Source: Halomonas sp. 7T (GTDB lineage Bacteria; Pseudomonadota; Gammaproteobacteria; Pseudomonadales; Halomonadaceae). From it: a DNA stretch of 64,000 bases. Below are positions 17,622 to 25,484 of the stretch, piece after piece. Made by a program: the position numbers and the translations under genes. Where the stretch lies: contig NZ_CP087112.1 of NCBI RefSeq assembly GCF_025643255.1, forward strand, positions 1,240,001-1,304,000, in the 5' to 3' direction. The notes below the pieces were generated by a model, which saw only the letters and a list, made by a program, of their open reading frames with translations, was not told where the DNA came from and searched no databases. Numbering within the stretch: position 1 is the first letter of the stretch; the number at the start of each line of letters is the position of its first letter.

Positions 17622-18518
17622 TCATAGCGCTGCAGCCAGGGAGGGGGCTTTAACGCTCTCAAGTAGTACTTTGCGTAAGGCGTAAGCGGCGGCGGATAGT
17701 TCCTGTTGAGTAAGTATCCCTACGCGGCAGGCAATGCTTGGGCTATTGAGGGGAACGCAGCAAGCACCTAACGCCTGCATTTGCTCAATGCACATAGAGG
17801 GTACGGCGCTCACGCCTAATCCTTCAGCGACCATTTTACCCACGGTGGAGAGCTGATGACTTTCAAAGGCGACAGGCAAATCAATGTGGCGCTTTCCCAG
17901 TTCTTGCTCTAGCAGGCGGCGTACCATCGACGGGCGCTGAAGCGTGATGAAGTCGTCCTGCAACAGCGTATCCCATGAAAGGCTGCTAGCCTGTAAAGGG
18001 GAGTGCGGCGGCACGACTGCGACAAACTCATCCTCAAATAGCGGCGTAAATGTCAGGCTATTGGCACCCTCTGGTGAGAACGCGATACCTATTTCGACTT
18101 GGCGGGAGCGCACCATGTCGATAACTTCTTCGTTGATGACATCGTGAACGGTAACGTTGATTTTTGGGTATTGCTGGCGAAACTTGACCAGAGCGCCGGG
18201 CAGCAGGTTGCAGGCAAACGATGGCATGGCGGCGACACTCAAACGCCCTAGCTGAAGCGTGAAGCGCTGGCGCAAGCGCTCTTCGGTATTGTCCCATTGC
18301 GCGAGCAGGTGCTTTGCAAGGGGAAGCAAAGTCTCTCCTTCGGGGGTCAGTCTTACGCTTCGGGTGCTGCGGATCAACAGCTTACCGCCAAGTGAATCTT
18401 CTAAGCCTTTGATAGCAAGGCTTAACGCGGGCTGGGAAAGGTGTAGGTGCTCGCAGGCATGAGTAAAGCTCAAGGTTTGGGCGACAGTAAGAAACGCGCG
18501 CAGCTGTTTGACGGTCAT
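17622..18518 (-). CDS. LysR-type regulator, probably of the divergent scoAB genes
   Basis: 298 residues. Helix-turn-helix at about 14-57 (AQTLSFTHACEHLHLSQPAL ... SLAIKGLEDSLGG), then the periplasmic-binding-like effector domain (RQVEIGIAFSPEG, AEGLGVSAVPSM). ATG 18518. It is divergent from scoA with a 147-bp AT-rich spacer holding an imperfect palindrome at 18529-18555, the usual layout of a LysR activator and its target. The inducer could be acetoacetate or a related 3-keto acid, inferred only from the neighbours. Confidence 0.9.
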   Translation of the reverse strand: MTVKQLRAFLTVAQTLSFTHACEHLHLSQPALSLAIKGLEDSLGGKLLIRSTRSVRLTPEGETLLPLAKHLLAQWDNTEERLRQRFTLQLGRLSVAAMPSFACNLLPGALVKFRQQYPKINVTVHDVINEEVIDMVRSRQVEIGIAFSPEGANSLTFTPLFEDEFVAVVPPHSPLQASSLSWDTLLQDDFITLQRPSMVRRLLEQELGKRHIDLPVAFESHQLSTVGKMVAEGLGVSAVPSMCIEQMQALGACCVPLNSPSIACRVGILTQQELSAAAYALRKVLLESVKAPSLAAAL

Positions 18519-18528
18519 AAGGGCTCTT

Positions 18529-18555
18529 TTATAAATTATTCAAATAAATTGATAA
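18529..18555. promoter_or_regulatory. Candidate LysR operator upstream of scoA
   Basis: TTATAAATT (18529-18537) and AATTGATAA (18547-18555) are inverted arms matching at eight of nine positions with a 9-bp spacer, 11 bp upstream of the LysR start codon and in the shared AT-rich spacer. Size and dyad symmetry fit a LysR-family site. Confidence 0.5.
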
Positions 18556-18665
18556 GAAAAACAAACTTAACAAATATATCATCTAGTACAACACTGGCAC
18601 TATCGCGTAAGCAGCATCCATAGAGTCTGCTTGATGTACCACCGACAATAATGAGAGGCATAACC

Positions 18666-19364
18666 ATGGCAGGATTCGATAAGCGCGTGGCTTCCTACGA
18701 GGAGGCAATGGAAGGCATTCAGGATGGAATGACCGTAATTGCAGGCGGTTTTGGCCTGTGCGGTATTCCTGAGAACCTGATTGCTGAAATTAAACGCCGA
18801 GGTGTCAAAGACCTCTCCGTTGTGTCCAATAACTGTGGAGTGGATGGCTTTGGATTGGGGCTGCTGCTTGAGGATCGCCAGATAAGTAAGATTTTTGCCT
18901 CTTATGTTGGCGAAAACGCGATGTTTGAACAGCAGATGCTCAACGATGAAATTGACGTAGTGCTAACACCTCAAGGCACTCTGGCAGAAAAAATGCGCGC
19001 AGGCGGCGCGGGAATCCCCGCTTTTTACACCGCAACGGGCTACGGCACGCCGATTGGTGAAGGCAAAGAGGTGCGCGAGTTTAACGGTCGTCACTACATT
19101 TTAGAAGAAGCTATCGTTGGGGATTTCGCTATTGTAAAAGGTTGGAAAGCGGATCGTTATGGCAATGTCATGTATCGCCATACGGCGCAAAACTTTAATC
19201 CAATGGCAGCCACCGCAGGAAAAATCACCGTAGTGGAAGTTGAGGAAATTGTTGAGCCAGGCGAGTTGGAGCCAAGCCAAATCCACACACCCGGTATTTA
19301 TGTGGATCGCATCATTCAAGGTTCTTTCGAGAAGCGTATTGAGAAGCGAACCGTGCGCAGTTAA
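18666..19364 (+). CDS. scoA: 3-oxoacid CoA-transferase subunit A
   Basis: 232 residues from ATG 18666 (GAGAGG at 7 bp; a frame-mate ATG at 18651 is badly spaced). It carries the family-I CoA-transferase signature [20 protein letters not shown] and the continuation [13 protein letters not shown], then [12 protein letters not shown]. With ScoB it moves CoA from succinyl-CoA to acetoacetate, allowing use of ketone bodies and of 3-hydroxybutyrate from PHB. The nearby 3-hydroxybutyrate dehydrogenase (22143) completes that path. Confidence 0.94.
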   Translation: MAGFDKRVASYEEAMEGIQDGMTVIAGGFGLCGIPENLIAEIKRRGVKDLSVVSNNCGVDGFGLGLLLEDRQISKIFASYVGENAMFEQQMLNDEIDVVLTPQGTLAEKMRAGGAGIPAFYTATGYGTPIGEGKEVREFNGRHYILEEAIVGDFAIVKGWKADRYGNVMYRHTAQNFNPMAATAGKITVVEVEEIVEPGELEPSQIHTPGIYVDRIIQGSFEKRIEKRTVRS

Positions 19365-19472
19365 TCGCGTGCTGCTTTTTTAATTGCGTGCGATCCCGGT
19401 TAAGGGGCATGCAATGTTTACGCAATGACTCAATTCGATAATTCTCACATTATTCACTACGAGGTAAGCACC

Positions 19473-20135
19473 ATGGCTTTAACACGTGAACAGATGGCTC
19501 AGCGCGTTGCTCGCGAACTTGAAGATGGTTTCTACGTCAACCTAGGTATAGGTATCCCTACGCTAGTTGCCAACTATGTACCTGACGGTATTGATGTCAT
19601 GCTGCAGTCAGAGAATGGCTTGCTCGGCATGGGGCGCTTTCCGACGGAGGAAGAGGTCGACCCGGATATGATTAATGCCGGTAAGCAAACGGTTACTGCA
19701 AGACCCGGCGCAGCGATTTTTTCGTCGGCAGAATCGTTTGCCATGATTCGCGGTGGTCATGTGGATCTAACCGTACTAGGGGCTTTTGAGGTCGATCAGG
19801 AAGGCAATATTGCCTCGTGGATGGTGCCTGGCAAATTGATAAAAGGTATGGGAGGCGCCATGGACTTGGTGGCAGGCGCTGAAAATATAATCTGTACCAT
19901 GACGCATGCGTCCAAACACGGTGAATCAAAACTCCTTGAGAAGTGCACACTGCCGTTAACCGGCGCGGGTTGTATTAATCGCGTTCTTACCGATCTCGCT
20001 TATCTTGAGATTAAAGATGGCGCCTTTATCTTGAAAGAGCGTGCACCGGGTGTGAGCGTTGAAGAGATCATAGAGAAAACCGCCGGAAAGCTAATTGTTC
20101 CCGATAACGTACCAGAAATGACCTTTGACGAGTAA
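19473..20135 (+). CDS. scoB: 3-oxoacid CoA-transferase subunit B
   Basis: 220 residues from ATG 19473 (GAGGTAA upstream), the family size. The catalytic glutamate that forms the CoA thioester lies in QSENGLLGMG; GIGIPTLVANYVPDG and FSSAESFAMIRGGHVDLTVLGAFEVD are also typical. It is 108 bp downstream of scoA and forms a heterotetramer with it. Acetyl/butyrate CoA-transferases (AtoA) share the fold, so the acceptor acid is the uncertain part; succinyl-CoA:acetoacetate is favoured by the context. Confidence 0.94.
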   Translation: MALTREQMAQRVARELEDGFYVNLGIGIPTLVANYVPDGIDVMLQSENGLLGMGRFPTEEEVDPDMINAGKQTVTARPGAAIFSSAESFAMIRGGHVDLTVLGAFEVDQEGNIASWMVPGKLIKGMGGAMDLVAGAENIICTMTHASKHGESKLLEKCTLPLTGAGCINRVLTDLAYLEIKDGAFILKERAPGVSVEEIIEKTAGKLIVPDNVPEMTFDE

Positions 20136-20181
20136 CGTTGCGTTTGTTGGCTGATGAGAAGGCGTGGGCTATGTTGCGTGC

Positions 20182-20949
20182 TCACGCCATTTCGCAGCGA
20201 GTATGGAAAGGCAGTAATATCTCCGCCACTCGCTCATGGTCATCATCCAGATGCTTTTGTATTAAGGCGAGGCCGCCAAGGCAAAGCCTATGCTCATCAC
20301 CGTCTCCAAAGGCTATTTTCTGAGGCATCGCGGGATAAAAGCGGTGGAGCAACATCGAAGAGACAGGAAATACGCCATTTTGCTGACTGTCGATACTGGG
20401 CATACCCGCCGTGGCTAGCTGTGCATCAAGTATTTCAAGCGGATTGCCGAGGGTAGTGCAATCATAACCTGCATGATGCAGGCGCGGACCCATGACAGCT
20501 AGCCATGCCGCAAGTGGATGAGCAGCTTGAAGTTGCTGGTACAGTGCCCATGAGGGCATTGGCCAGGGGCGGCCGCGACAAAGCAAATTATGGCCTTTGC
20601 AATCTTCAGGATGGCTTTGAGCTACAAGAAGCGTGAGTGCCTCTCTCGGCGCTTTAGCAAGGGTGCCCAACTGTAGCTCTGCCAATATTAGCCAGCTACC
20701 GCTGTCGTTAGGAGCGAGCAGGTGGATGAGCATCCCTTTATCTGCCATGGCGTAATGCCCAACAGAGCGGTAACCCATATGTGCCAGCTTCGCCCCCAGT
20801 GCATTTGCGGAAAAGGGGCCGTGATTGAGGGTAACTAGGGTTAAGTATTCCGCTGGAACCGTTAATGGCCACAGCCGCAGAGCCCCTAAGTCGGGGTGGG
20901 TGTGGATGTAGTCAAGCCACAGCTGCTGAACAAACTCCTCTCGCTGCAT
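20182..20949 (-). CDS. DUF1338-like protein (VOC superfamily)
   Basis: 255 residues, ATG 20949 with GAGGT at 7 bp. The stretch LNHGPFSANALGAKLAHMGY ... RSVGHYAMADKGMLIHLLAP ... WLILAELQLGTL follows the pattern of DUF1338 proteins (GY...G.Y.F.dKgl....lap....ifv.EL). That family includes 2-oxoadipate dioxygenase/decarboxylase HglS. It is shorter than the characterised HglS proteins, and the metal ligands could not be placed with certainty. It is convergent with scoB at 46 bp. The family link is moderate; no reaction is claimed. Confidence 0.7.
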   Translation of the reverse strand: MQREEFVQQLWLDYIHTHPDLGALRLWPLTVPAEYLTLVTLNHGPFSANALGAKLAHMGYRSVGHYAMADKGMLIHLLAPNDSGSWLILAELQLGTLAKAPREALTLLVAQSHPEDCKGHNLLCRGRPWPMPSWALYQQLQAAHPLAAWLAVMGPRLHHAGYDCTTLGNPLEILDAQLATAGMPSIDSQQNGVFPVSSMLLHRFYPAMPQKIAFGDGDEHRLCLGGLALIQKHLDDDHERVAEILLPFHTRCEMA

Positions 20950-21070
20950 GGGGTAACCTCGCCGCCTATCGCTGGCCCGTGTGGGGTGAGCTTTTTCAAG
21001 CGTTCAGTATAGGCAAGCAAGGATAGAGAGCGTTCAACGGCTGTTAACGGCATTTTTAACGCCGGGGCTG

Positions 21071-21145
21071 AGAAGCCAAAAGCTAAGAATTCAAAAGCTA
21101 GGAATTCAAGAACTAAGAATTCAACAATTAAGAAGCCAAAAGCTG
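21071..21145. repeat. 15-bp tandem repeat, five copies, at the 3' end of grxA
   Basis: Five consecutive 15-bp units occupy 21071-21085, 21086-21100, 21101-21115, 21116-21130 and 21131-21145. The two outer units are identical apart from one base (AGAAGCCAAAAGCTA/G); the inner ones differ by a few bases. On the grxA strand the first unit encodes the last codons QLLAS. Each of the next four units then begins with a stop codon, giving stop-LLNS, stop-FLNS, stop-LLNS and stop-LLAS. The array thus duplicates the end of grxA in frame, stop included. Confidence 0.93.
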
Positions 21146-21391
21146 TTTATTACGCACGAAGTGATCAAATTCGGTGAAGCCACCAATGTGCTGCTGGTCG
21201 ACAAATATTTGCGGAACAGTATGGATAGGTTTACCTGCTGTTTTTGCAATATCTTCTTTAGTGACGCCCTCTGAAGGCATGTCTACATAGCGATAGCCTT
21301 GTATCTTACCTGTGTTTTCCAGGTAATCCGCCAATTGCTTGGCGCGTACGCAAAAAGGGCAAGACATACGACCAAAAATAACCACAAACAT
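21128..21391 (-). CDS. grxA: Glutaredoxin 1-type protein
   Basis: 87 residues from ATG 21391 (GGAG at 8 bp), which aligns end-to-end with E. coli GrxA (85). The redox motif is Cys11-Pro-Phe-Cys14 in FGRMSCPFCVRAK; GVTKEDIAKTAGKPIHTVPQ and IFVDQQHIGGFTEFD (cis-Pro and glutathione site) are nearly as in GrxA. It reduces protein disulfides and ribonucleotide reductase using glutathione. The last five codons and the stop are the first unit of a five-copy 15-bp tandem repeat, so the C-terminus is a repeat-born sequence. Confidence 0.94.
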   Translation of the reverse strand: MFVVIFGRMSCPFCVRAKQLADYLENTGKIQGYRYVDMPSEGVTKEDIAKTAGKPIHTVPQIFVDQQHIGGFTEFDHFVRNKQLLAS

Positions 21392-21530
21392 GAGCATCAC
21401 TCCTCTAAACTGCGGCGTTTCGTTAATAAATTACCGCCATTGTGGCGTAGCTCAGAGGTTTTCGCCAATAGTGCCACACTACGTTGACCATTGAGGTGCG
21501 TTATCGGTGTCGTTTGCTCTAGGAGAGAGG

Positions 21531-21956
21531 ATGCAAAGTTTGACTCCCCAGCAGTATCAGTACTTAGCGGCATTGGCGCAGGCGTATCGAGATGTTCACT
21601 TACGTCTCATCAAAGGCACTAGCCACTATAACCCCCGTTTAGGCGTCGATGCGTTGTGTTTTGAACCGCTTAACGCGAAGGCAAATGGTGCTTCGCTGCT
21701 AGTAGGGGCACTGTTTACCCCCTGTGAGCTTTGGCTAGTGGTAGTTCCTGAGCAGGCTATGCTTACGGCTCCTTTGGACGAAACGCTGTCGCTTGAACTG
21801 CCCTCAGGGCACTATCGTCTAGACCTCGAACGGCTGCCTGGCGGCTATGACATCTATAAGCGACGCATTTTAGACGACTTGAGCGATCTTGAAAGCATGC
21901 AAGATGCCGCTCGACTAGCGCAGCAGATGATGTCACGTTTGATGGCGCGGACATAA
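21531..21956 (+). CDS. HybE-like protein (hydrogenase-chaperone family) without a hydrogenase nearby
   Basis: 141 residues from ATG 21531 (AGGAGAG immediately upstream). The core YNPRLGVDALCFEP ... LLVGALFTPCELWLVVVP ... LELPSGHYRLDLERL follows the HybE pattern (P.l.V....F....G..iTPW.....P......LP.G...F..geL). It ends with an EDLES-type helix ending RLAQQMMSRL. HybE chaperones the Tat-exported [NiFe] hydrogenase small subunit in E. coli. No hydrogenase gene is in this window, so a different client or a divergent function is likely. The family link is by pattern memory. Confidence 0.72.
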   Translation: MQSLTPQQYQYLAALAQAYRDVHLRLIKGTSHYNPRLGVDALCFEPLNAKANGASLLVGALFTPCELWLVVVPEQAMLTAPLDETLSLELPSGHYRLDLERLPGGYDIYKRRILDDLSDLESMQDAARLAQQMMSRLMART

Positions 21957-22027
21957 AAGCGGCAGGTGGCGCAGTTGATGTAATAGGCGCCAGTACGCGT
22001 AATCGTTACGTTGAGTGTGAGTAGGCA

Positions 22028-22048
22028 TGACACGGCAGTAGGGTGTCA
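22028..22048. promoter_or_regulatory. Inverted repeat upstream of the hydroxybutyrate dehydrogenase gene
   Basis: TGACAC (22028-22033) and GTGTCA (22043-22048) form a perfect 6-bp dyad with a 9-bp spacer, 95 bp before the start codon: a plausible regulator site. No recognisable sigma-54 or sigma-70 promoter could be tied to it. Confidence 0.35.
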
Positions 22049-22142
22049 GGTTTTAAATTCGCTATGTTTAGATGGCTTGTGTAAAAAAGCGTTTTTAAGC
22101 GTTACGTTTTCAACATCGAATTATTCACAAAAGGAAATGCTA

Positions 22143-22916
22143 ATGAGTTCTCAAACAGCCGCAACCCCTCGTGTTGCCGTGGTGACCGGTACTACTACAG
22201 GTATTGGCGCAGCCGTCGTGAAGCACTTTTGCGAGCTGGGTCACCAAGTGTTGGCGGTAGATTTTAACCCTAAAGGTCAGGAGGTGGCAGATGCGGCTGG
22301 CGCGGCGTTTTATCAGGCTGACCTGACCGACCCCGAAGCATGTCGGGGTGCCATTGCAGAAGCAGTGAAGCGCTTTGGTGGTGTCGATATTTTAGTGAAT
22401 AACGCGGGCATTCAGCACGTTGCGTCTATTGAAACGTTTCCCGAAGAGAAATGGCGTCAAATCATCGATCTAATGCTCACGGCGCCTTTTATTCTCACTC
22501 AAGCAGCCTGGCCCTCTATGCGTGAAAAAGGCTGGGGGCGGATTATCAATATTGCTTCCATCCATGCCCACGTGGCATCACCGGGCAAGTCTGCGTACGT
22601 AAGTGCTAAGCATGGCATGATGGGGCTAACCAAAACGGCTGCACTGGAAGGCGGGGAGCAGGGGATTACCGCTAACGCGATTTGCCCTGCCTATGTGAGA
22701 ACGCCGTTGGTCGATAATCAAATCGCCGATCAAGCCAAGCTGCACAATATGGATGAGCAAGAGGTGATTGAAAACATCATGCTTAAGAATGCTGCGGTCA
22801 AGCGTTTAATCGAACCGGCTGAAGTGGCACAGATGGTGGCGTATCTGGCTTCGGATGCTGCCGGAGCGGTCACCGGGTCAAGCTGGAATATTGATTTGGG
22901 TTGGACAGCCCACTAA
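22143..22916 (+). CDS. 3-hydroxybutyrate dehydrogenase (SDR family)
   Basis: 257 residues from ATG 22143 (AAGGAA at 6 bp; an ATG 6 bp earlier has no spacing). Short-chain dehydrogenase motifs: TGTTTGIG (NAD binding), VNNAGIQ, catalytic Ser in NIASIHAH and YVSAKHG (YxxxK). The tail GAVTGSSWNIDLGWTAH matches D-3-hydroxybutyrate dehydrogenases closely. It oxidises 3-hydroxybutyrate to acetoacetate, which ScoAB then activates: together a PHB/ketone-body utilisation path split by four other genes. Confidence 0.88.
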   Translation: MSSQTAATPRVAVVTGTTTGIGAAVVKHFCELGHQVLAVDFNPKGQEVADAAGAAFYQADLTDPEACRGAIAEAVKRFGGVDILVNNAGIQHVASIETFPEEKWRQIIDLMLTAPFILTQAAWPSMREKGWGRIINIASIHAHVASPGKSAYVSAKHGMMGLTKTAALEGGEQGITANAICPAYVRTPLVDNQIADQAKLHNMDEQEVIENIMLKNAAVKRLIEPAEVAQMVAYLASDAAGAVTGSSWNIDLGWTAH

Positions 22917-23047
22917 CGCTGTTTTCCCCTGTTACTGCTGATGGTTCTCGTCCTGAAACGTTGCGTGAAGGGCGTAGGTAGCAGGGGAAGGTTTTCTGCG
23001 CCACACAATTTTCATCAACCCATTGTTAATTTTATTTTGTACTAGCG

Positions 23048-23587
23048 TTAGCGGCGAACCGGGCGCTTTTGTAATTTGCGCTGCAGAGTGCGCCGGTGCA
23101 TGCCTAGTGCGCGGGCCGTAGCTGAAATGTTGCCATCATGCTCTTGGAGTACTTTTTGGATGTGCTCCCAGGTAATACGGTTAATCGAAGGTGGGTTGTC
23201 TGCCAGCTGGATATTGGGGTCACCTTCTTGCTGTTCAAACGCATGGATCACGTCATCGGCGTCAGCAGGTTTACAGAGGTAGTTGACGGCTCCCAGTTTT
23301 ATCGCTTCGACAGCGGTAGCAATACTGGAGTACCCGGTAAGCACTACAACACGGCAGTGGGGAACGGTAGTAAGCAGGTCAGGGAGCAGTTTGAGTCCTG
23401 AACTGTGTTCAAGTTTTAGATCCAACGTTGCCATCGTTGGTAAAAATTGTGCGGCTATTGTGAGTGCCTGATCGGCATCGTGGGCCACCATTACTTCAAA
23501 GCCACGGCGGGTAAGTGCTCGGTTTAATACATGGCAAAACATTTCATCGTCATCAACGATTAGAAGGCGTTGCTCGTGGGTCTGCAT
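23048..23587 (-). CDS. regA: Response regulator, RegA/PrrA/ActR family
   Basis: 179 residues, the small size typical of RegA. The receiver domain has the acidic pair in IVDDDE (12-14), phospho-acceptor Asp56 in TLDLKL and Lys in CKPAD. A proline-containing linker leads to a Fis-type helix-turn-helix (NISATARALGMHRRTLQRKL). It is the partner of the histidine kinase encoded 36 bp upstream. RegA-type regulators control respiration, redox balance and carbon or nitrogen metabolism according to oxygen; the targets here are unknown. Confidence 0.92.
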   Translation of the reverse strand: MQTHEQRLLIVDDDEMFCHVLNRALTRRGFEVMVAHDADQALTIAAQFLPTMATLDLKLEHSSGLKLLPDLLTTVPHCRVVVLTGYSSIATAVEAIKLGAVNYLCKPADADDVIHAFEQQEGDPNIQLADNPPSINRITWEHIQKVLQEHDGNISATARALGMHRRTLQRKLQKRPVRR

Positions 23588-23623
23588 GATGTCCTCGATG
23601 TTGCTGCGGCTGCCATGCCGCTG

Positions 23624-24898
23624 TTACCTATCTGGGGCGGAGCAGCGCGGAAGTGTTACTTCCGTTAATGTGCCGCCTTCAGGGTGATTGTACAGTCTAA
23701 CGCCTCCACCCAGGCGGTTAATCGTGGCATGGGTTAAAAACAATCCAATGCCCATACCCTTGCTCTTTGTTGAGATGAAGGTATCCCCCAGTTGATCAGC
23801 AATAGACATGGCAATGCCGGGGCCATGATCGCGGATATCGATAATAACGCTCTCTTCCTGCCAGTCTAGCCGGATGGCAATCTTCTCTGGATTGGCATCA
23901 GCGGCGTTGTTTAATAAATTGGTGAGGGCTTGGTCAAGGGTTGCATCCACGGCAAGCCAGGGGCGTCCACGTCGCTCGGTAACATCAAAGTGATGGCTAA
24001 CATCGGGTCTGATGACCAGCCAGCGCTGAACGACGCCTGCTAGCCACACTTCCGCATCGAGCACTTCAGGTTCTGCCATACGCCGACGGTCCGCATTGGT
24101 CACCAGGTGTTGTAAGCGTGATTTGCATACATCAACTTGCTGGCGCAGTAACGAAATATCTTGCTGAAGCACGCTTCCCGAAGGCGCTTCATCTTGCATC
24201 TCTTTAAGTAATACCGCCATGGTAGAGAGGGGAGTGCCTAGTTCGTGGGCTGTGCCCGCCGCTTGGGTCGCCACCGCTAAAACCTGTTCGTTGCGCAGGG
24301 CCGATTCTCGGGTAAGCGATAAGGCTTTGTCCCGATTACGCAGCGCGTGCGCCATTTTATAAATAAAAAAAGTCACCAGGCCTGCGGAAAGACCAAAGTT
24401 GAGCCACATACCCAGCACATGAAGGCTGAGGGGGCCATCGCTATTGATATGGCCTAATTGTGGAATGGGGTAATAGTAAAACATTAAGAAGGTGTAGCCC
24501 GCCATGGAGCAGGCGGCCACTGCCCAGGCATGGCGCCAAGGCAGCGTAGCGGCGGCAATGGTGACCGGTACGAGGTAGTACGTGATAAACGGGTTGGTGG
24601 AGCCGCCGGAAAAATAAAATAGCAACGTTAAACCGGCCACGTCCGCCAGTAGGTGGGAAAGGTACTCAATATGCTTGACCGCCCGGGGCCTGCCAAGGCG
24701 CCACCAAGTGGCAATATTAAGCACGCCCATTGCAATAACGACACCAACGACCGCTGTCACCGGCAGATCAAAGGCTAAGAATTCGATGCCGACAATAATC
24801 GCTAGTAAAAAGCCGGTCCATGTAATGCCGCGAACAATGGTTAACCGGACAAGATTGCGGTTGGGCGTTGATAGAGGCAGAGGGAGTGCGGTCGGCAT
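23624..24898 (-). CDS. regB: Redox-sensing histidine kinase, RegB/PrrB family
   Basis: 424 residues from ATG 24898 (a GTG at 24928 would overlap the upstream gene). Six membrane segments include the diagnostic FYFSGGSTNPF heptapeptide region (about residue 95-104), thought to bind quinone. The H-box is AAGTAHELGTPLSTM with His218; Cys258 in QQVDVCKSRL is exactly 40 residues later, the same spacing as His225-Cys265 of Rhodobacter RegB, whose cysteine forms the inhibitory redox disulfide. Catalytic ATPase boxes follow (NLLNNAADANP, DHGPGIA, GMGIGLFL). It signals to RegA downstream in response to redox state. Confidence 0.91.
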   Translation of the reverse strand: MPTALPLPLSTPNRNLVRLTIVRGITWTGFLLAIIVGIEFLAFDLPVTAVVGVVIAMGVLNIATWWRLGRPRAVKHIEYLSHLLADVAGLTLLFYFSGGSTNPFITYYLVPVTIAAATLPWRHAWAVAACSMAGYTFLMFYYYPIPQLGHINSDGPLSLHVLGMWLNFGLSAGLVTFFIYKMAHALRNRDKALSLTRESALRNEQVLAVATQAAGTAHELGTPLSTMAVLLKEMQDEAPSGSVLQQDISLLRQQVDVCKSRLQHLVTNADRRRMAEPEVLDAEVWLAGVVQRWLVIRPDVSHHFDVTERRGRPWLAVDATLDQALTNLLNNAADANPEKIAIRLDWQEESVIIDIRDHGPGIAMSIADQLGDTFISTKSKGMGIGLFLTHATINRLGGGVRLYNHPEGGTLTEVTLPRCSAPDR

Positions 24899-24905
24899 GG
24901 CGGTT

Positions 24906-25322
24906 TTATTTACCTGATGATTTAACACTATGAATCACAAACTTGATAAAGAGAGTCATAACAAAGGTTAACCACCCCGCTGAGGCTAAAAAGTTGAACA
25001 ACAGCATTTTGGGAGGTAGCCAGGCGCTCCCCACCAGGGCTTCAAGCATAATGTGGAAAAACATTGCCAAAAGGAGCGGTAAGGCAAGCGTATGAATCCA
25101 CATGTCTGTTCGCCGCTTGCGGATATGGTAGCGCCGCAATAAATAGCGCAGAGGGCGGTGTGCCCAGCAAATGAGCACTAAGGCACCAACCACAAATAGC
25201 ATTGCAACGGTAGGCTCTGTGCTGCCTTTGTACATTGAAATGGAAATAGACCAGGCAAGCCCAAGCCACATTAAGCCTTCAATGCTGGCGATAATGTCCG
25301 CATAGCGTCGCACGTTCTGCAT
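24906..25322 (-). CDS. Small four-helix membrane protein preceding RegB
   Basis: 138 residues from ATG 25322. Four hydrophobic segments (about 14-32, 40-58, 77-98 and 108-130) separated by a basic loop (RYLLRRYHIRKRR) suggest a compact inner-membrane protein with no enzymatic motif. It is 7 bp upstream of regB on the same strand and so almost certainly co-transcribed, which hints at a role linked to redox sensing or to membrane cytochrome or quinone assembly. His residues sit inside helices 3 and 4 (LLLAMFFHIMLE, KFVIHSVK), compatible with a cofactor, but I do not recognise the family. Confidence 0.78.
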   Translation of the reverse strand: MQNVRRYADIIASIEGLMWLGLAWSISISMYKGSTEPTVAMLFVVGALVLICWAHRPLRYLLRRYHIRKRRTDMWIHTLALPLLLAMFFHIMLEALVGSAWLPPKMLLFNFLASAGWLTFVMTLFIKFVIHSVKSSGK

Positions 25323-25401
25323 AAACAACGAGATCCTTGATCCTACAAAGTGCCGCCATGATACGACACTTGATAAGGGCTGTGGGGCACATCGGTAGAT
25401 T

Positions 25402-25426
25402 TATACCCCGCTGTATTGGGTATACT
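25402..25426 (+). promoter_or_regulatory. pyrC promoter -10 with overlapping inverted repeat
   Basis: TATACCC (25402-25408) and GGGTATA (25418-25424) are a perfect inverted pair with a 9-bp spacer. The right arm runs into an extended -10 (TGGGTATACT, with TATACT at 25421-25426), about 60 bp before the pyrC GTG. A repressor bound there would block the promoter. No good -35 is visible. Confidence 0.45.
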
Positions 25427-25484
25427 GTGCGCTCTCGATTTCTCTGCCCGTTTACTCTACAACCAGATAAGCACAGGACAAGCC

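Noticed and set aside
22081..22100. TAAAAA/TTTTTA palindrome before the hydroxybutyrate dehydrogenase gene
   Set aside because: Simple A/T runs in an AT-rich leader; not convincing as a site or terminator.
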